Below are positions 8,401 to 17,197 of a stretch of 64,000 nucleotides of DNA, piece after piece. The notes under the pieces are model-generated. The model saw nothing but the letters and a program-made list of their open reading frames with translations. It did not search any database and was not told the DNA's origin. A program made the position numbers and the translations under genes. The stretch spans positions 248,001 to 312,000 of the forward strand of contig CAVTWS010000011.1 of the NCBI GenBank assembly GCA_963738445.1, written 5' to 3'. The first letter of the stretch is position 1; each line of letters begins with the position of its first letter. Source of the stretch: CAVTWS01 sp963738445. GTDB lineage: Bacteria > Actinomycetota > Acidimicrobiia > Acidimicrobiales > SHLQ01.

Positions 8401-10167
8401 TCACCCCGAACCCGATCGGCGCGCCTCGAAACCTTCCAGGGCGGTCGGCAGGGTGTGGAAGATGCGCTCGGCACCGATGCGGTCCGTGAGCCCGACCCGG
8501 TCGAGGTAGACGAGCAGATCCTGCTTGACCCGGGCCAGCGCCAGCACGATGTCCCGCTCGCCCAGCTCGACCCGCAGGTCCTCGAGCATGGCAAGGGCGG
8601 TGAGATCGATCTCGACGTTCGCCTCCATGTTGAGCAGCACCCACTCGACGGGGTGGTGCTCGGCGGCGACTGCATCGAGCACCTGCTCGCGCACGTGGTC
8701 GGCGTTGGCGAAACACAAGGGCGCGTCGTACCGGTACACGACGAGGCCGGGCACGGTCGTGGCCTCGGGATAGTCGTCGATGTCGTGGAGGCCGGCGATC
8801 CCCGGGACGCGGCCGAGGATGGCGTCGTGGGCGCGGGCGATCCGTCGGAACAGGTCGGCGACGCTGAGGGCCACCGCGACCGCGATGCCGATCAGCAGAT
8901 CGAACACGACGACTCCGGCGAAGGCGGCGGTCATGATGACTGCTTCGCTGTGCCGGAACGCCACGATGTGGCGGATCTCGCCGATGTCGACGAGGCGGAC
9001 ACCGGCGTAGATCACGAGTCCGCCGAGGGCCGGCTGGGGGAACGACTCCAGCATCGGACCCGCGACCAGTAGGACCACGATGACGCACGCGGCGGTGACG
9101 AGGCTGCTCATCTGGCTGGACGCGCCCGCCGAGAGGCCGAGGGCGCTCCGGCTGTCCGACGACGATACGGGAAAGCCGCCGACGAGGCCGGCGACGGCGT
9201 TGGCGCCGCCGAGAGCGAGAAGTTCCTGGTCGGCGTCGAGGCGATCCGTGGCGTCGCGGGCGAACGCCCGGCCGGTGAGGATGTTGCCGCTGAACGCCAC
9301 GAGGGCGAGGCCGAGGGCGCTGGCGAAGACCTGGGGCCACAGTTCGGCGGGGATGCTCGGGAGCGCAGGGCTGGGCAGGCCACCCGGGATGCGGCCGACG
9401 GTCTCGATGCCCCGGTTCTCGAGGTCGAACAGCGCAGTCGCGGCGGTGGCGGCGGCGACCACGATCAGCGGCCCCGGGAGACGCCGGAACCGGCCCAGCA
9501 CGAACAGGGCCACGATGACCGCACCGCCCATGAGCACGGGCCAGGACTCGGCGCGGTCGACGTCGCGGATCACATCGCGCGCCTTGCCGATCGTGCCGTC
9601 GCTCGTCGAGGCGATGTTCGTGAGTGTGGGGAGCTGGGAGACGATCATCGTCACGGCCACGCCGGCGAGGTAACCGACGAGCACGGGTCTGGACAGGAGG
9701 TCGGCGAGGAAGCCCAGGCGGATCAGCCACGCCACCGCGCAGATGAGCCCGACCGCGAGCGCCAAGGCGGCGGCGAGCTCGGCCGGGTCGGCACCTCCGC
9801 GCGCCAGCGACGACACGGTCGAGGCCACGAGCACGGCGGACGCGCTTTCCGGGCCGATCGACAAGACCCGGCTCGTGCCCAGCAGCGCGTAGACGACGAG
9901 CGCCGGGAAGGCGGCCCACAACCCACTGACCGGTTCGAGTCCGGCCACCCGGGCGTAGGCCAGGCACTGCGGCACGAGGTATGCCGCGACCACCACGCCG
10001 GCGGTGACATCGCCCCGAACCGTGGCACGCCAGCCCTCGCCGAGACGGGTCCCCGGGAACCGGGCCCGCGGCACGAGGCGGCGGAGTGCGGCCACGGGGG
10101 AACCCTGGGCGGATGCCCTCGACCGTGGCCTCGGCGACGGGGTGCGTCGTTCGCCTTGTGGCTCCAT
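8401..10167 (-). CDS. SulP/SLC26-family anion permease with STAS domain
   Basis: This 588-residue inner-membrane transporter has an N-terminal SulP core of about 11-14 helices. It includes the family hallmark near TM1 (VVVAAYLVPQCLAYARVAGLEPVSGLW) and a later PVSSSDSRSALGLSAGASSQMSS segment. A C-terminal STAS domain occupies about residues 450-588 (LVVYRYDAPLCFANADHVREQ and DLTALAMLEDL). SulP proteins move sulfate, bicarbonate or dicarboxylates by proton or sodium coupling; the substrate is not determinable here. A strong GGGAGGGGAGG site precedes ATG 10167. It is divergent from the YjbR-like gene. Confidence 0.92.
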   Translation of the reverse strand: MEPQGERRTPSPRPRSRASAQGSPVAALRRLVPRARFPGTRLGEGWRATVRGDVTAGVVVAAYLVPQCLAYARVAGLEPVSGLWAAFPALVVYALLGTSRVLSIGPESASAVLVASTVSSLARGGADPAELAAALALAVGLICAVAWLIRLGFLADLLSRPVLVGYLAGVAVTMIVSQLPTLTNIASTSDGTIGKARDVIRDVDRAESWPVLMGGAVIVALFVLGRFRRLPGPLIVVAAATAATALFDLENRGIETVGRIPGGLPSPALPSIPAELWPQVFASALGLALVAFSGNILTGRAFARDATDRLDADQELLALGGANAVAGLVGGFPVSSSDSRSALGLSAGASSQMSSLVTAACVIVVLLVAGPMLESFPQPALGGLVIYAGVRLVDIGEIRHIVAFRHSEAVIMTAAFAGVVVFDLLIGIAVAVALSVADLFRRIARAHDAILGRVPGIAGLHDIDDYPEATTVPGLVVYRYDAPLCFANADHVREQVLDAVAAEHHPVEWVLLNMEANVEIDLTALAMLEDLRVELGERDIVLALARVKQDLLVYLDRVGLTDRIGAERIFHTLPTALEGFEARRSGSG

Positions 10168-10293
10168 GCGCCTCCCCTCCCGGAGTCACGCCGAAAGCTA
10201 TCCGAACCGATGGCCGGGCCCGGACCTCCTACGATGCCGATGCGGTGGTCGATCCCCGCCGCGCCGCATCGACAAACCGTTCGGGAGGCCAGC

Positions 10294-10695
10294 ATGCAGA
10301 CCCTCGGCGACGCCGCCCGCATCGCCCGGTCCCTACCCGATGTGACCGACGGCGCGCGCTACGGCAATCTCACGTGGTTCGTCCACGGCAAGGCGTTCGC
10401 GTGGCAGCGCCCCTTCAGCAAGGCTGATCTCAAGCGGTTCGGTGCCGTCACGCCGCCGGCCGGCGACATCCTGGCCGTCAACGTCGACGATCTCGACGAC
10501 AAGGAGGCGGTGCTCGAGGCGAATCCCGACGGCGCCTTCTTCACGATCCCGCACTTCGACGGATACCCCGCGGTGCTGATCCAGCTCGAGGCCGTTGGTG
10601 AGGACGCGCTACGGGAAGCGATCGTCGACGGGTGGTTGGCCGCAGCCCCACCGAAGGTGGCCGAGGCCTACCTGGCGGCCGAGCCACCACCCTGA
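10294..10695 (+). CDS. MmcQ/YjbR-like family protein
   Basis: This 133-residue single-domain protein matches the MmcQ/YjbR (DUF419-like) CyaY fold family. Typical segments are LPDVTDGARYGNLTWFVHGKAFAW, FFTIPHFDGYPAVLIQLE and a C-terminal ALREAIVDGWLAAAPP. The family is thought to bind DNA or nucleic acids, but no precise function is established. ATG 10294 follows GGGAGG at about nine bases. It stands alone, divergent from SulP and convergent with the carboxyltransferase gene, with a two-stem repeat between the convergent ends. Confidence 0.8.
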   Translation: MQTLGDAARIARSLPDVTDGARYGNLTWFVHGKAFAWQRPFSKADLKRFGAVTPPAGDILAVNVDDLDDKEAVLEANPDGAFFTIPHFDGYPAVLIQLEAVGEDALREAIVDGWLAAAPPKVAEAYLAAEPPP

Positions 10696-10703
10696 CGATC
10701 GAA

Positions 10704-10747
10704 CTGGGAGACCAGGACGTCGCCTGCGCGACGGGGTGGTCTCCCAG
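10704..10747. repeat. 44-bp two-stem palindromic element, copy 1
   Basis: An outer perfect stem CTGGGAGACCA / TGGTCTCCCAG encloses a second hairpin CGTCGC-CTGC-GCGACG. The element sits between the convergent ends of the YjbR-like gene (10695) and the carboxyltransferase gene (10810), where it could terminate transcription in both directions. Two close relatives occur at 30209-30252 and 30271-30314. Confidence 0.75.
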
Positions 10748-10809
10748 AACGTGTTGGTGGGGTGGTCCGGGTAGCCCTCCGGAACGGTGGGGCGGCGGGG
10801 TGGGGGTGG

Positions 10810-12315
10810 TCAGGGGGTGATGGCGATGCGGGCGACCGGTTCGGGCACGCCCTGGCGGCGGTAAAGCGCCCGCTCCAGCGAGTGGTGCAACACGTTGCGC
10901 AGCTCGCGAGGGTCGATCAACTCGTCGAAGCCGAACGTGCCGGCGGACCGGTACGAGGCCTCGAGCTCGGCACGCCGTAGGAGGTCCGAGGCGTCCACAT
11001 CGGCACCGGTGGCCCGGCTCATGGCCGCCGCGCCCATGGCGCCCATGGTCGCGCCGGGAAAGGCGAAGACCGACGACTGGCCGTCGAACCCGATCATGCC
11101 CATCACCATGGAGCCGAAGCCGTACGCCTTGCGCATGGTGACCTCGAACTTGGGCACGCTGGCGATGGTCTGCGCCGCGTACATCCGGGCGCCGCTGCGG
11201 AGGATGCCGCGGCGCTCCGACGCCTGCCCGGGCATGACGCCCGGGTTGTCGGCGAGGAAGATGAGAGGCAGGTGGAACGAGTCGGCGACGTTGATGAAGT
11301 GGGCCGCCTTGTCGGCGCCGTCGACGTCGATCGACCCGGCCAGCACCTTGGGTTGGTTGGCGACGACAGCGACGGGATGGCCGCCGAGCCGGGCGAGGGT
11401 GCACACCACCGACTGACCGAAGTCGGGCTGCACCTCGAACAACGAGTCCTCGTCGAACACCAACTCGAGGACGTGGCGCATCTCGTACACCTGACGGCCG
11501 TTGCGAGGAACGATGTCGATGATCTCGGGCACGCGGCGGGGCCCGATGTCGCCGTCGAACTCGGACTCGGGATAGGACCACGCCGACGACGGGAAGTACG
11601 ACAGGTAGGCCCGCACCATGTCGAGTGCCGCGGCGTCGTCGGGCGCCACGTTGTGGATCAGCCCACTGGCGATCGCCACCGTGGGGCCGCCGAGGTCCTC
11701 CTTCGTGATCCGCTCGCCGAGCGATTCGAGGACGACGGGCGGGCCGGCGGTGAAGATCGAGGCGTGCGAGCTCATGACGGTGAAGTCCGACATCGGCGCG
11801 ACGAGGGCGCCGTGACCGGCGGACGAACCGAGCACTGCGGTGATCAGCGGTACCCGGCCTGAGCACCGCGCCTGGGCCAGCAGGTCGGTGGGGGTGCGGG
11901 TGTGCGACTTGCCGTCGGCTCGGAAGCCGGCTCCCTCGAGCATCATGACCAGCGGCACCCGGTCAGTGACCGCGATCTCGGCGACGCGGTAGCGCTTGGA
12001 GTTGGCGGCTGAGCTGATCGTGCCCGCCTTCACCGTGAAGTCCTCCGCCGCCACCATGATCGGCCGCCCGTCGACGCGGCCCGAACCCATCACGATGGCG
12101 TCGGCGGGGTGTTCGGCGCCGCCGACCAGGGTGCCCAGCTCGAGGAACGATCCCGGGTCGAGGAGGTGCTCGATGCGGGCCCGAGCATCGAGCTTGCCGG
12201 CCCCGCGATGTTTGGCGAGTCGCTCGTCTCCACCCATCGACCGGGAGTCCCGGCGCCGCGCCGCGAGGTCCTCGAGCGTCTCTTCCCATGCCTCGTGGTT
12301 CGTCGGCTCAGCCAT
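10810..12315 (-). CDS. Acyl-CoA carboxylase carboxyltransferase (beta) subunit
   Basis: This 501-residue protein has the N- and C-terminal crotonase-like halves of biotin-dependent carboxyltransferases (AccD/PccB type). An N-terminal lead (RLAKHRGAGKLDARARIEHLLDPGSF) is typical. The first oxyanion loop is around GSSAGHGALVAPM, a second acyl-CoA region is VANQPKVLAGSIDVDGADKAAHFI, and the C-half has FAFPGATMGAMGA. It would carboxylate acetyl-, propionyl- or a longer acyl-CoA. No biotin carboxylase subunit is nearby, so its partner must be encoded elsewhere. It starts at ATG 12315 and is a lone minus-strand gene downstream of the decayed two-component system. Confidence 0.93.
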   Translation of the reverse strand: MAEPTNHEAWEETLEDLAARRRDSRSMGGDERLAKHRGAGKLDARARIEHLLDPGSFLELGTLVGGAEHPADAIVMGSGRVDGRPIMVAAEDFTVKAGTISSAANSKRYRVAEIAVTDRVPLVMMLEGAGFRADGKSHTRTPTDLLAQARCSGRVPLITAVLGSSAGHGALVAPMSDFTVMSSHASIFTAGPPVVLESLGERITKEDLGGPTVAIASGLIHNVAPDDAAALDMVRAYLSYFPSSAWSYPESEFDGDIGPRRVPEIIDIVPRNGRQVYEMRHVLELVFDEDSLFEVQPDFGQSVVCTLARLGGHPVAVVANQPKVLAGSIDVDGADKAAHFINVADSFHLPLIFLADNPGVMPGQASERRGILRSGARMYAAQTIASVPKFEVTMRKAYGFGSMVMGMIGFDGQSSVFAFPGATMGAMGAAAMSRATGADVDASDLLRRAELEASYRSAGTFGFDELIDPRELRNVLHHSLERALYRRQGVPEPVARIAITP

Positions 12316-12394
12316 GGGGCGTCACCCTAGCTGTCGCCTATCGCCGGGAAACCATGTCACCGGGCGCTCCGCACGAACACGACCACCCCACCCA

Positions 12395-14253
12395 TCACGT
12401 GCCGTAACCGGCGTCGCGTGCCTTGACGACGGCTTCGGCGCGGCTCGACGCCTGGAGTTTGGTGAACAGGGTCGATACGTAGTTGCGGACCGTCTTCTCG
12501 CCGAGGTGCAGTGAGCGGGCGATGGCCGCGTTGTCGAGTCCGTGGGCGAGGGCGTCGAGCACCTCGGCCTCGCGGGCCGTGAGGCCGAGGTCGGCGCGGG
12601 TGCTGTCGGCGCTCATACGGGACGCGACCAGCCCCCGTAGCTTCCGGGACGATGCCGGGACCGATCACCAGACCTCCCTGATGGACTGTCTGGAGCGCCG
12701 CCAGCATCTCGTCGTGCCGGGCGCCCTTCACCAGGTAGCCGCGCGCGCCCGCCTGCAACGCCGCCACGAGCGACTCCTCGTTCTCGACCATGGTCAGCAT
12801 CAAGATGCCGACGTGCGGGGCCGACTCGGAGAGGCGCGCCGTCGCCGAGACACCGTCGAGCACCGGCATGTTGAGGTCCATGAGAGCGATGTCGGGTTGC
12901 TGCCCGAGGCCGCACCAGCGTGCCGACCGGCTGACGTTGGTGATGGCCTCCATCGTGATGCGGCACGCCGCCACCTCGACGGCCGCGGGAACCGGTGGCA
13001 GCACGCTGGCGGAGACATCGACGCAGAGGCCGACCGATCGGGCTTGGACGGACTGGGCGTGGTGTTCGATCGATCTGATCAGGCCGAGCTCGTCGAGCGA
13101 CGGCGGCCGCAGGCCGTAGACGAGACGGCGGATGTCGGCGATGGCGATGCGGAGGTCCGACCCGAGTTCCGTGAGCAGTGAGGACAGGCCGCTTCCCGGG
13201 TCCGCACGATCTGCTCCCGGCTGACCCGGAGTTGTGCCTCGAGATAGGTGTCGTGCAGTACCACCCCGACGTGGCCGGCGAGGTCGGACAACACCTCTCG
13301 ATCGATCTCCCGTAGTGCTTCGCCGTCCGTGCGCGGCCCCACCACGAGCTGCCCCAACGGCTCGCTGGAGTAGGCGATGGGGAACCGGTCCTCGTACGTG
13401 CCACGCGTTCCATAGCTGGCTTCGATCACCGGTTCGATGTCTTCGCCCAGGTCGAGCTCCACCGCCACGTACGGCAACTTGAGCGCCGCGGCAATGGTGT
13501 CGACGAGGCCCTGTACGGCATCGTCGGAGCTGCGGGCGACCGAGAGCTGGCGGCCGAGTTGGGCGAGCACGACCGTCGGGCGGGACGTCTCGCCGTAGAC
13601 GTGGCGATCGACCCAGGCGTGCCAGGACGACCAGGCCGGGATCAGGTTGACGGCCGTGGTCCCGGCGAGCGCCTCGACCACCACGGCGGCGCCCAACGCC
13701 AGCGGGAGCAGGCCCGAGGCGTTCTTCTCCCAGATGTCGCCGGGCCATCTCGTCTGGCGACGTACGAGGCGATCGGTGCTGAGCACGGTGGCCAGCACGA
13801 GCCCCACGACGGCGAACACGCCGAGGATCCACTGGCTTCGCGACGCCCACTCGGCCACCGAGAGGGAGATGTCGTGGACACGACCCGTCGGTGGTGGCGC
13901 GGAGTCGACGAAGGAAGCATCCACTGGAGCACCACCTGGGCGACGCAGTACACCATCGTGTCGGCCACCCCGGCGACCAGGATCCAACGCCGGGGACCCG
14001 AAGGCCAGCCGTGGGGGATGACGGACGGGGCGAACGATGAGCAACACGGACCGGCCGGCGATCCAGGGGCACACGATCGGGTGCGGAATGACCGGCCGTC
14101 AGCAGCACCCAACCCGATGGGATGGTCGGCCCGGCGCCAGGCGACCAGTGGGCCGACGACCCCCGACGTGACGGCGAGCTGCGCCAGCCCCGGCCACGAT
14201 CCACAGCGGGCGGGGTCGGGGCATCGCGCCAGATCCCATGTCGCGTCGTTCAT
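12395..14253 (-). pseudogene. Decayed sensor kinase / NarL response regulator pair fused by deletion
   Basis: Reading 14253 to 12395 shows pieces of a two-component system in changing frames. First comes a short membrane segment (LAQLAVTSGVVGPLVAW, HPIG, then WVLLTAG in another frame, then RRWILVAGVADTMVYCVAQVVLQ). An intact stretch follows with two helices and a GAF-like domain (about 13930-13210). A partial HisKA_3/HATPase entry (IADIRRLVYGLRPPSLDELGLI, AACRITMEAITNVSRSARW) then runs directly into the middle of a receiver domain (PDIALMDLNMPVLDG, with the phospho-Asp). The NarL helix-turn-helix (LTAREAEVLDALAHG) is in yet another frame, 12395-12616. The DHp phospho-His, the whole ATP-binding G-boxes and the receiver start are missing. 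ATG 14253 overlaps the upstream lipoprotein stop. Confidence 0.8.
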
Positions 14254-14636
14254 GCCGGTGCCGGGCAGTCACGCTCGTCGACCGCGGCGAAGGCCGCTTC
14301 CATGGCCGGCGTGGCCGTGCCCTGGTTGAGTTCCTCGGCGGCGTCGAACGCCGCGTGTGGGGTCGACTCGATGGTACCGGCGAGGTCCTCGACGTAGGTG
14401 ATCGCCTCGGGGAGGAAGGCAGCCCAGTCGTCGAGCGTCGGCTCGGGACTGTCGGTGAAGAACCCGTCGAACGCGGGCTCCCCGAGAGCGGCGAACTGCG
14501 CGCAGATGTCGGCGAACCACTCCTCGTGGGTGACGTCCTCACTGGCGGACGCGGCGCTTCCGGTGTCGTCATTCTCCCCGCATCCCGTCGAGATGAGGGC
14601 CAAGGCGGCCAGGCCGCCGATCAGTGCACGGTTCAT
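14250..14636 (-). CDS. Small secreted lipoprotein, unknown function
   Basis: This 128-residue protein starts with a lipoprotein signal (MNRALIGGLAALALISTGCGEND). The lipobox ISTGC puts the lipidated Cys at about residue 19, followed by an Asp/Ser-rich linker. The mature part is acidic and helical (EEWFADICAQFAALGEPAFDG) with a second Cys near the end. GAGAGGAAA precedes the ATG. Its stop overlaps the start of the decayed sensor kinase in an ATGA, so it was probably a membrane-anchored partner of that two-component system. No specific family is recognised. Confidence 0.75.
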   Translation of the reverse strand: MNRALIGGLAALALISTGCGENDDTGSAASASEDVTHEEWFADICAQFAALGEPAFDGFFTDSPEPTLDDWAAFLPEAITYVEDLAGTIESTPHAAFDAAEELNQGTATPAMEAAFAAVDERDCPAPA

Positions 14637-14758
14637 GTCGTTTCCTCTCGTCGCCGTCCCCGATGGTCGGCTCCGGCCACTGTGCGCCTCGATGTGTCCT
14701 GGGAGGTAGTGACCGGGGTCTCGATGCGGTCGGGACGCTCGGCGCGACACGACCTGGT

Positions 14759-15052
14759 TCAGCCGAACTGGAGAACCGGTACCCCGGTCCCGGCAATGGT
14801 GTGGATCGGGCCGTCCACCCGGTGACCAGCGGCTCGGGTCGTCGCACCCGCCGCCGCCACGTCGCGGTTGGCAAGCGCGAGCAACCGCACGCCAGGGGCG
14901 ATCGTGTCCCGCAGACGCTCGGGACCGATCAGCTCGCTGGTGCCCGTTCCGGTCAACGTCTCGTGGTGCCCGTTCCGGTCAACGCAGTATGTTCGACGTG
15001 CCGTCCGTGATGCGCAGTCCAGGCGGGGCGTCGAGCGGTGGGCGATGGTCAT
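14759..15052 (-). CDS. Possible small hypothetical protein (weak)
   Basis: A 97-residue frame from ATG 15052 has protein-like composition in its second half (GPERLRDTIAPGVRLLALANRDVAAAG). It is the only candidate in the 500-bp gap between the lipoprotein and the DMT transporter. There is no clear ribosome site and no family match. It also contains the 26-bp-spaced direct repeat at 14939-14984. It may be non-coding spacer. Confidence 0.25.
   Translation of the reverse strand: MTIAHRSTPRLDCASRTARRTYCVDRNGHHETLTGTGTSELIGPERLRDTIAPGVRLLALANRDVAAAGATTRAAGHRVDGPIHTIAGTGVPVLQFG
14939..14984. repeat. 20-bp direct repeat, 26-bp period
   Basis: The 20-mer beginning GGTGCCCGTTCCGG occurs at 14939-14958 and again at 14965-14984 with a six-base spacer. 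It lies in otherwise featureless spacer or a doubtful small ORF. Confidence 0.7.
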
Positions 15053-15134
15053 GACAGATGTCCTTCGTCGGTTTTCTGCTTCTACGACGAGGGGGAGCGA
15101 AGGGTTCATCGCCCCGTGATCGAGGGAGGTGGCC

Positions 15135-16109
15135 TCAGGTGGGATCGACCACATCGACCACATCGACAACATCGACCACATCGAGCGACGCCGGAGACGG
15201 GACCACCACTGGGGCACGGCTGCCGCTGGCGATGATGCCGACGGCCACGAGGATGAGCATGCCGCCGACGATCAGCGACGCCGTGATGTCGTCGCCGAAG
15301 AAGAGGATGCCGCCGATCACCCCGAGGACCGGTACGCAGTAGCCGATGACGGAGACCTGTCCGGTCGTGCCGATCTCGGTGGCGCTGAGCATGGCGAGGA
15401 AACCCAGGAAGGTCGTCAGCCCGAAGATGGGGAGGGTGGCGAGTTGCCACGACTCGAACCCGGCATCAGGGAGTGCGTCGCGTCCGAGCAGCGTCGACAG
15501 GGTGAGGGCGGAGATGCCGCCGACGAGGAGTTGCGGGGCCAGGAGGGAGGGTCCGCTGTGACGCTTGGCGAAGATACGGGTGACCACGCCCGCAGCCCCG
15601 CCGATGGCGGACCCGATGACCACCATGGCGATGGCGCCGATCGATGCTCCGCCTCCGAGCGAGCCAGCGGCCAGGATGGAGACGCCCACGATCGCCACGA
15701 TGAGGCCGAGCGCCTTGGTCGGATTGAAGCGCTCGTCGGCGAACACGAAGTGGGCGATCACCGCGGTGACGACGGGACCGAGCGAGATCAGCAGGGTGAC
15801 GATGCCCGTCGGCAGCCGTTCGAACCCGAGGTTGAAGAGGAGTGCCGGCGCGGCCGAGCCGATCAGCCCCAGGATCGCGCCGGGCACGAAGGCCGCCCGA
15901 TCGAGATGACCGACCTTCCGGCCGACGACGACTCCGAGCACGCCGGCCGCCAGGAACGGGGCCCAGGTGACGGTGAAGGGATCGACTCCGTCGTCGACCA
16001 GGCCCTTGCTCAGCAGTGAGCCCGAGCTGAAGGCCACGCCGGTGAACAGGACCAGTGGCCAGACGCCGAGGGGCCTCCTACCGATTCGGAGGACTGATGC
16101 CGATGCCAC
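15135..16109 (-). CDS. EamA/DMT-superfamily transporter
   Basis: This roughly 324-residue inner-membrane protein has about ten hydrophobic helices in two EamA repeats of five. The first begins PLGVWPLVLFTGVAFSSGSLLSKG; the second includes AIGGAAGVVTRIFAK and ends GGMLILVAVGIIASG. The family exports amino acids, sugars or drugs; no substrate can be assigned. I prefer GTG 16109, preceded by GGAG at six bases, over ATG 16241. The intervening 44 codons are Arg-rich and unlike a membrane protein N-terminus. The C-terminal tail is a repetitive VDVVDVVDVVD sequence. Confidence 0.82.
   Translation of the reverse strand: MASASVLRIGRRPLGVWPLVLFTGVAFSSGSLLSKGLVDDGVDPFTVTWAPFLAAGVLGVVVGRKVGHLDRAAFVPGAILGLIGSAAPALLFNLGFERLPTGIVTLLISLGPVVTAVIAHFVFADERFNPTKALGLIVAIVGVSILAAGSLGGGASIGAIAMVVIGSAIGGAAGVVTRIFAKRHSGPSLLAPQLLVGGISALTLSTLLGRDALPDAGFESWQLATLPIFGLTTFLGFLAMLSATEIGTTGQVSVIGYCVPVLGVIGGILFFGDDITASLIVGGMLILVAVGIIASGSRAPVVVPSPASLDVVDVVDVVDVVDPT
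15144..15184. repeat. 9-bp tandem repeat at the 3' end of the DMT gene
   Basis: About four and a half copies of ATCGACCAC (one copy ATCGACAAC) lie just before the stop codon and encode the VDV/VDVV tail on the minus strand. It is a likely slippage-prone microsatellite. Confidence 0.8.
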
Positions 16110-16267
16110 TGCACGCTCCGAAGGTCGGGCCACCGATGGACGGCCGCCATGCTGCACCCTGCGGACGCCGACCCGCCATTCGAGCGCTCCGTCCGACCGT
16201 CGACCGCCCTCCATCATCGATCTGCGCGCGCCAGCTGACACCAGGAGTCGGTGAGCGCGCGCAGTTC

Positions 16268-16320
16268 GGGGCTGGGCGGGGCTGGGCGGGACGGGGCGGG
16301 GCGGGGCGGGGCGGGGCGGG
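16268..16320. repeat. G-tract repeat with G-quadruplex potential
   Basis: The plus strand has nine runs of three to four G separated by one to three bases (GGGGCTGGGC units, then GGGGC units). It lies in the 230-bp spacer between the DMT transporter start and the end of the hydrolase gene at 16340. The spacing fits an intramolecular G-quadruplex; any function as promoter element or block is inference. Confidence 0.7.
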
Positions 16321-16339
16321 CGACCGGGTCGGAGAGGTC

Positions 16340-17197
16340 TCAGCTGTCGGCCAGCAACGAACGGATGGCGCGGGCGAGATCGTCGGGTTGGTCGATCATC
16401 ACGTAGGTGGATGCTCCGGCGATGACCTGGAGGATCGCGTTCGGGAAGTCGTCGCGGAGACGCTCGGCGTGAGTGACGGGGAAGAGCTTGTCACGGTCGC
16501 CCCAGGCCAGGAGCACGGGTTTGTCGAACGAGCGAAGGGCGTCGACCGCGTCGAGGGTCACGCCGGGCTCGAGGCTCTGGGTGGTGCGGAGCGCATCGGA
16601 GCGAGCGGCACGCGAGGTGGCGAAGGCGCCGAAGATCGCGTCAGCCGCCTGACCGGTCGGTGGATCGACGGTCACCGCCTTGAGGAAGAACCTCCGCCCC
16701 GGGCGCGAGGCGAGGAACCGGATGAAGCCGCGTCCGATCAGCGGCACACGGCGGGAGATCGCGGCGATTCGGTCGAACCCCTTCGGGGGGAAGTGCTCGT
16801 AGCTGTCGCAGTTGGTCAGCACCAGGTGGCCCACGCGCTCGAGCCCGGGGTGGCCGCTGGCCAACGCGGCGAGGCACAGGCCGCCTCCGGTGTCGTTCCC
16901 CACCAGGGTCACGTCGTCGGTGTCGAGCGCCTGAAGGAACGCAGGGATGCGTCGAGCAATGGCCCGCGCCGAGAGGTCGGCGTCGGGGGCCGGATCTGTG
17001 TGCGCTCCGAGTGGCCAGGTCGGCACGACGCAGCGGAACCCGTCGAGCCGGTCCGCCACCGCGTTCCACACGGCGCCGCCGACGTAGACGCCGTGGACGA
17101 AGACGATGGTCGGGCCGGCGCCCCGAATGCGGTACCGAATGGTGACACCGTCGATCTCGACGACCGCTGATTCCCAGGGCACCATGAGCGCTCCCAT
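16340..17197 (-). CDS. Alpha/beta hydrolase, haloalkane dehalogenase/epoxide hydrolase-like
   Basis: This 285-residue alpha/beta-hydrolase fold protein has the oxyanion region FVHGVYVGGAVW near residue 35. The nucleophile elbow is VGNDTGGG near residue 100, where the nucleophile would be Asp as in haloalkane dehalogenases and epoxide hydrolases, not Ser. The acid loop reads LLAWGDRDKLFP. The region where the catalytic His normally sits reads GASTYVMIDQPDD and has no His, so activity is uncertain. ATG 17197 overlaps the preceding SDR stop in a TGATG, placing both in one operon. A lid domain of about 60 residues is present. Confidence 0.85.
   Translation of the reverse strand: MGALMVPWESAVVEIDGVTIRYRIRGAGPTIVFVHGVYVGGAVWNAVADRLDGFRCVVPTWPLGAHTDPAPDADLSARAIARRIPAFLQALDTDDVTLVGNDTGGGLCLAALASGHPGLERVGHLVLTNCDSYEHFPPKGFDRIAAISRRVPLIGRGFIRFLASRPGRRFFLKAVTVDPPTGQAADAIFGAFATSRAARSDALRTTQSLEPGVTLDAVDALRSFDKPVLLAWGDRDKLFPVTHAERLRDDFPNAILQVIAGASTYVMIDQPDDLARAIRSLLADS

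Noticed and set aside
13079..14074. Intact 331-residue sensor protein at this frame
   Set aside because: Both ends leave the family sequence: the N-terminus is Arg/Pro noise and the C-terminus goes out of frame before the kinase core, so it is part of the decayed two-component locus.
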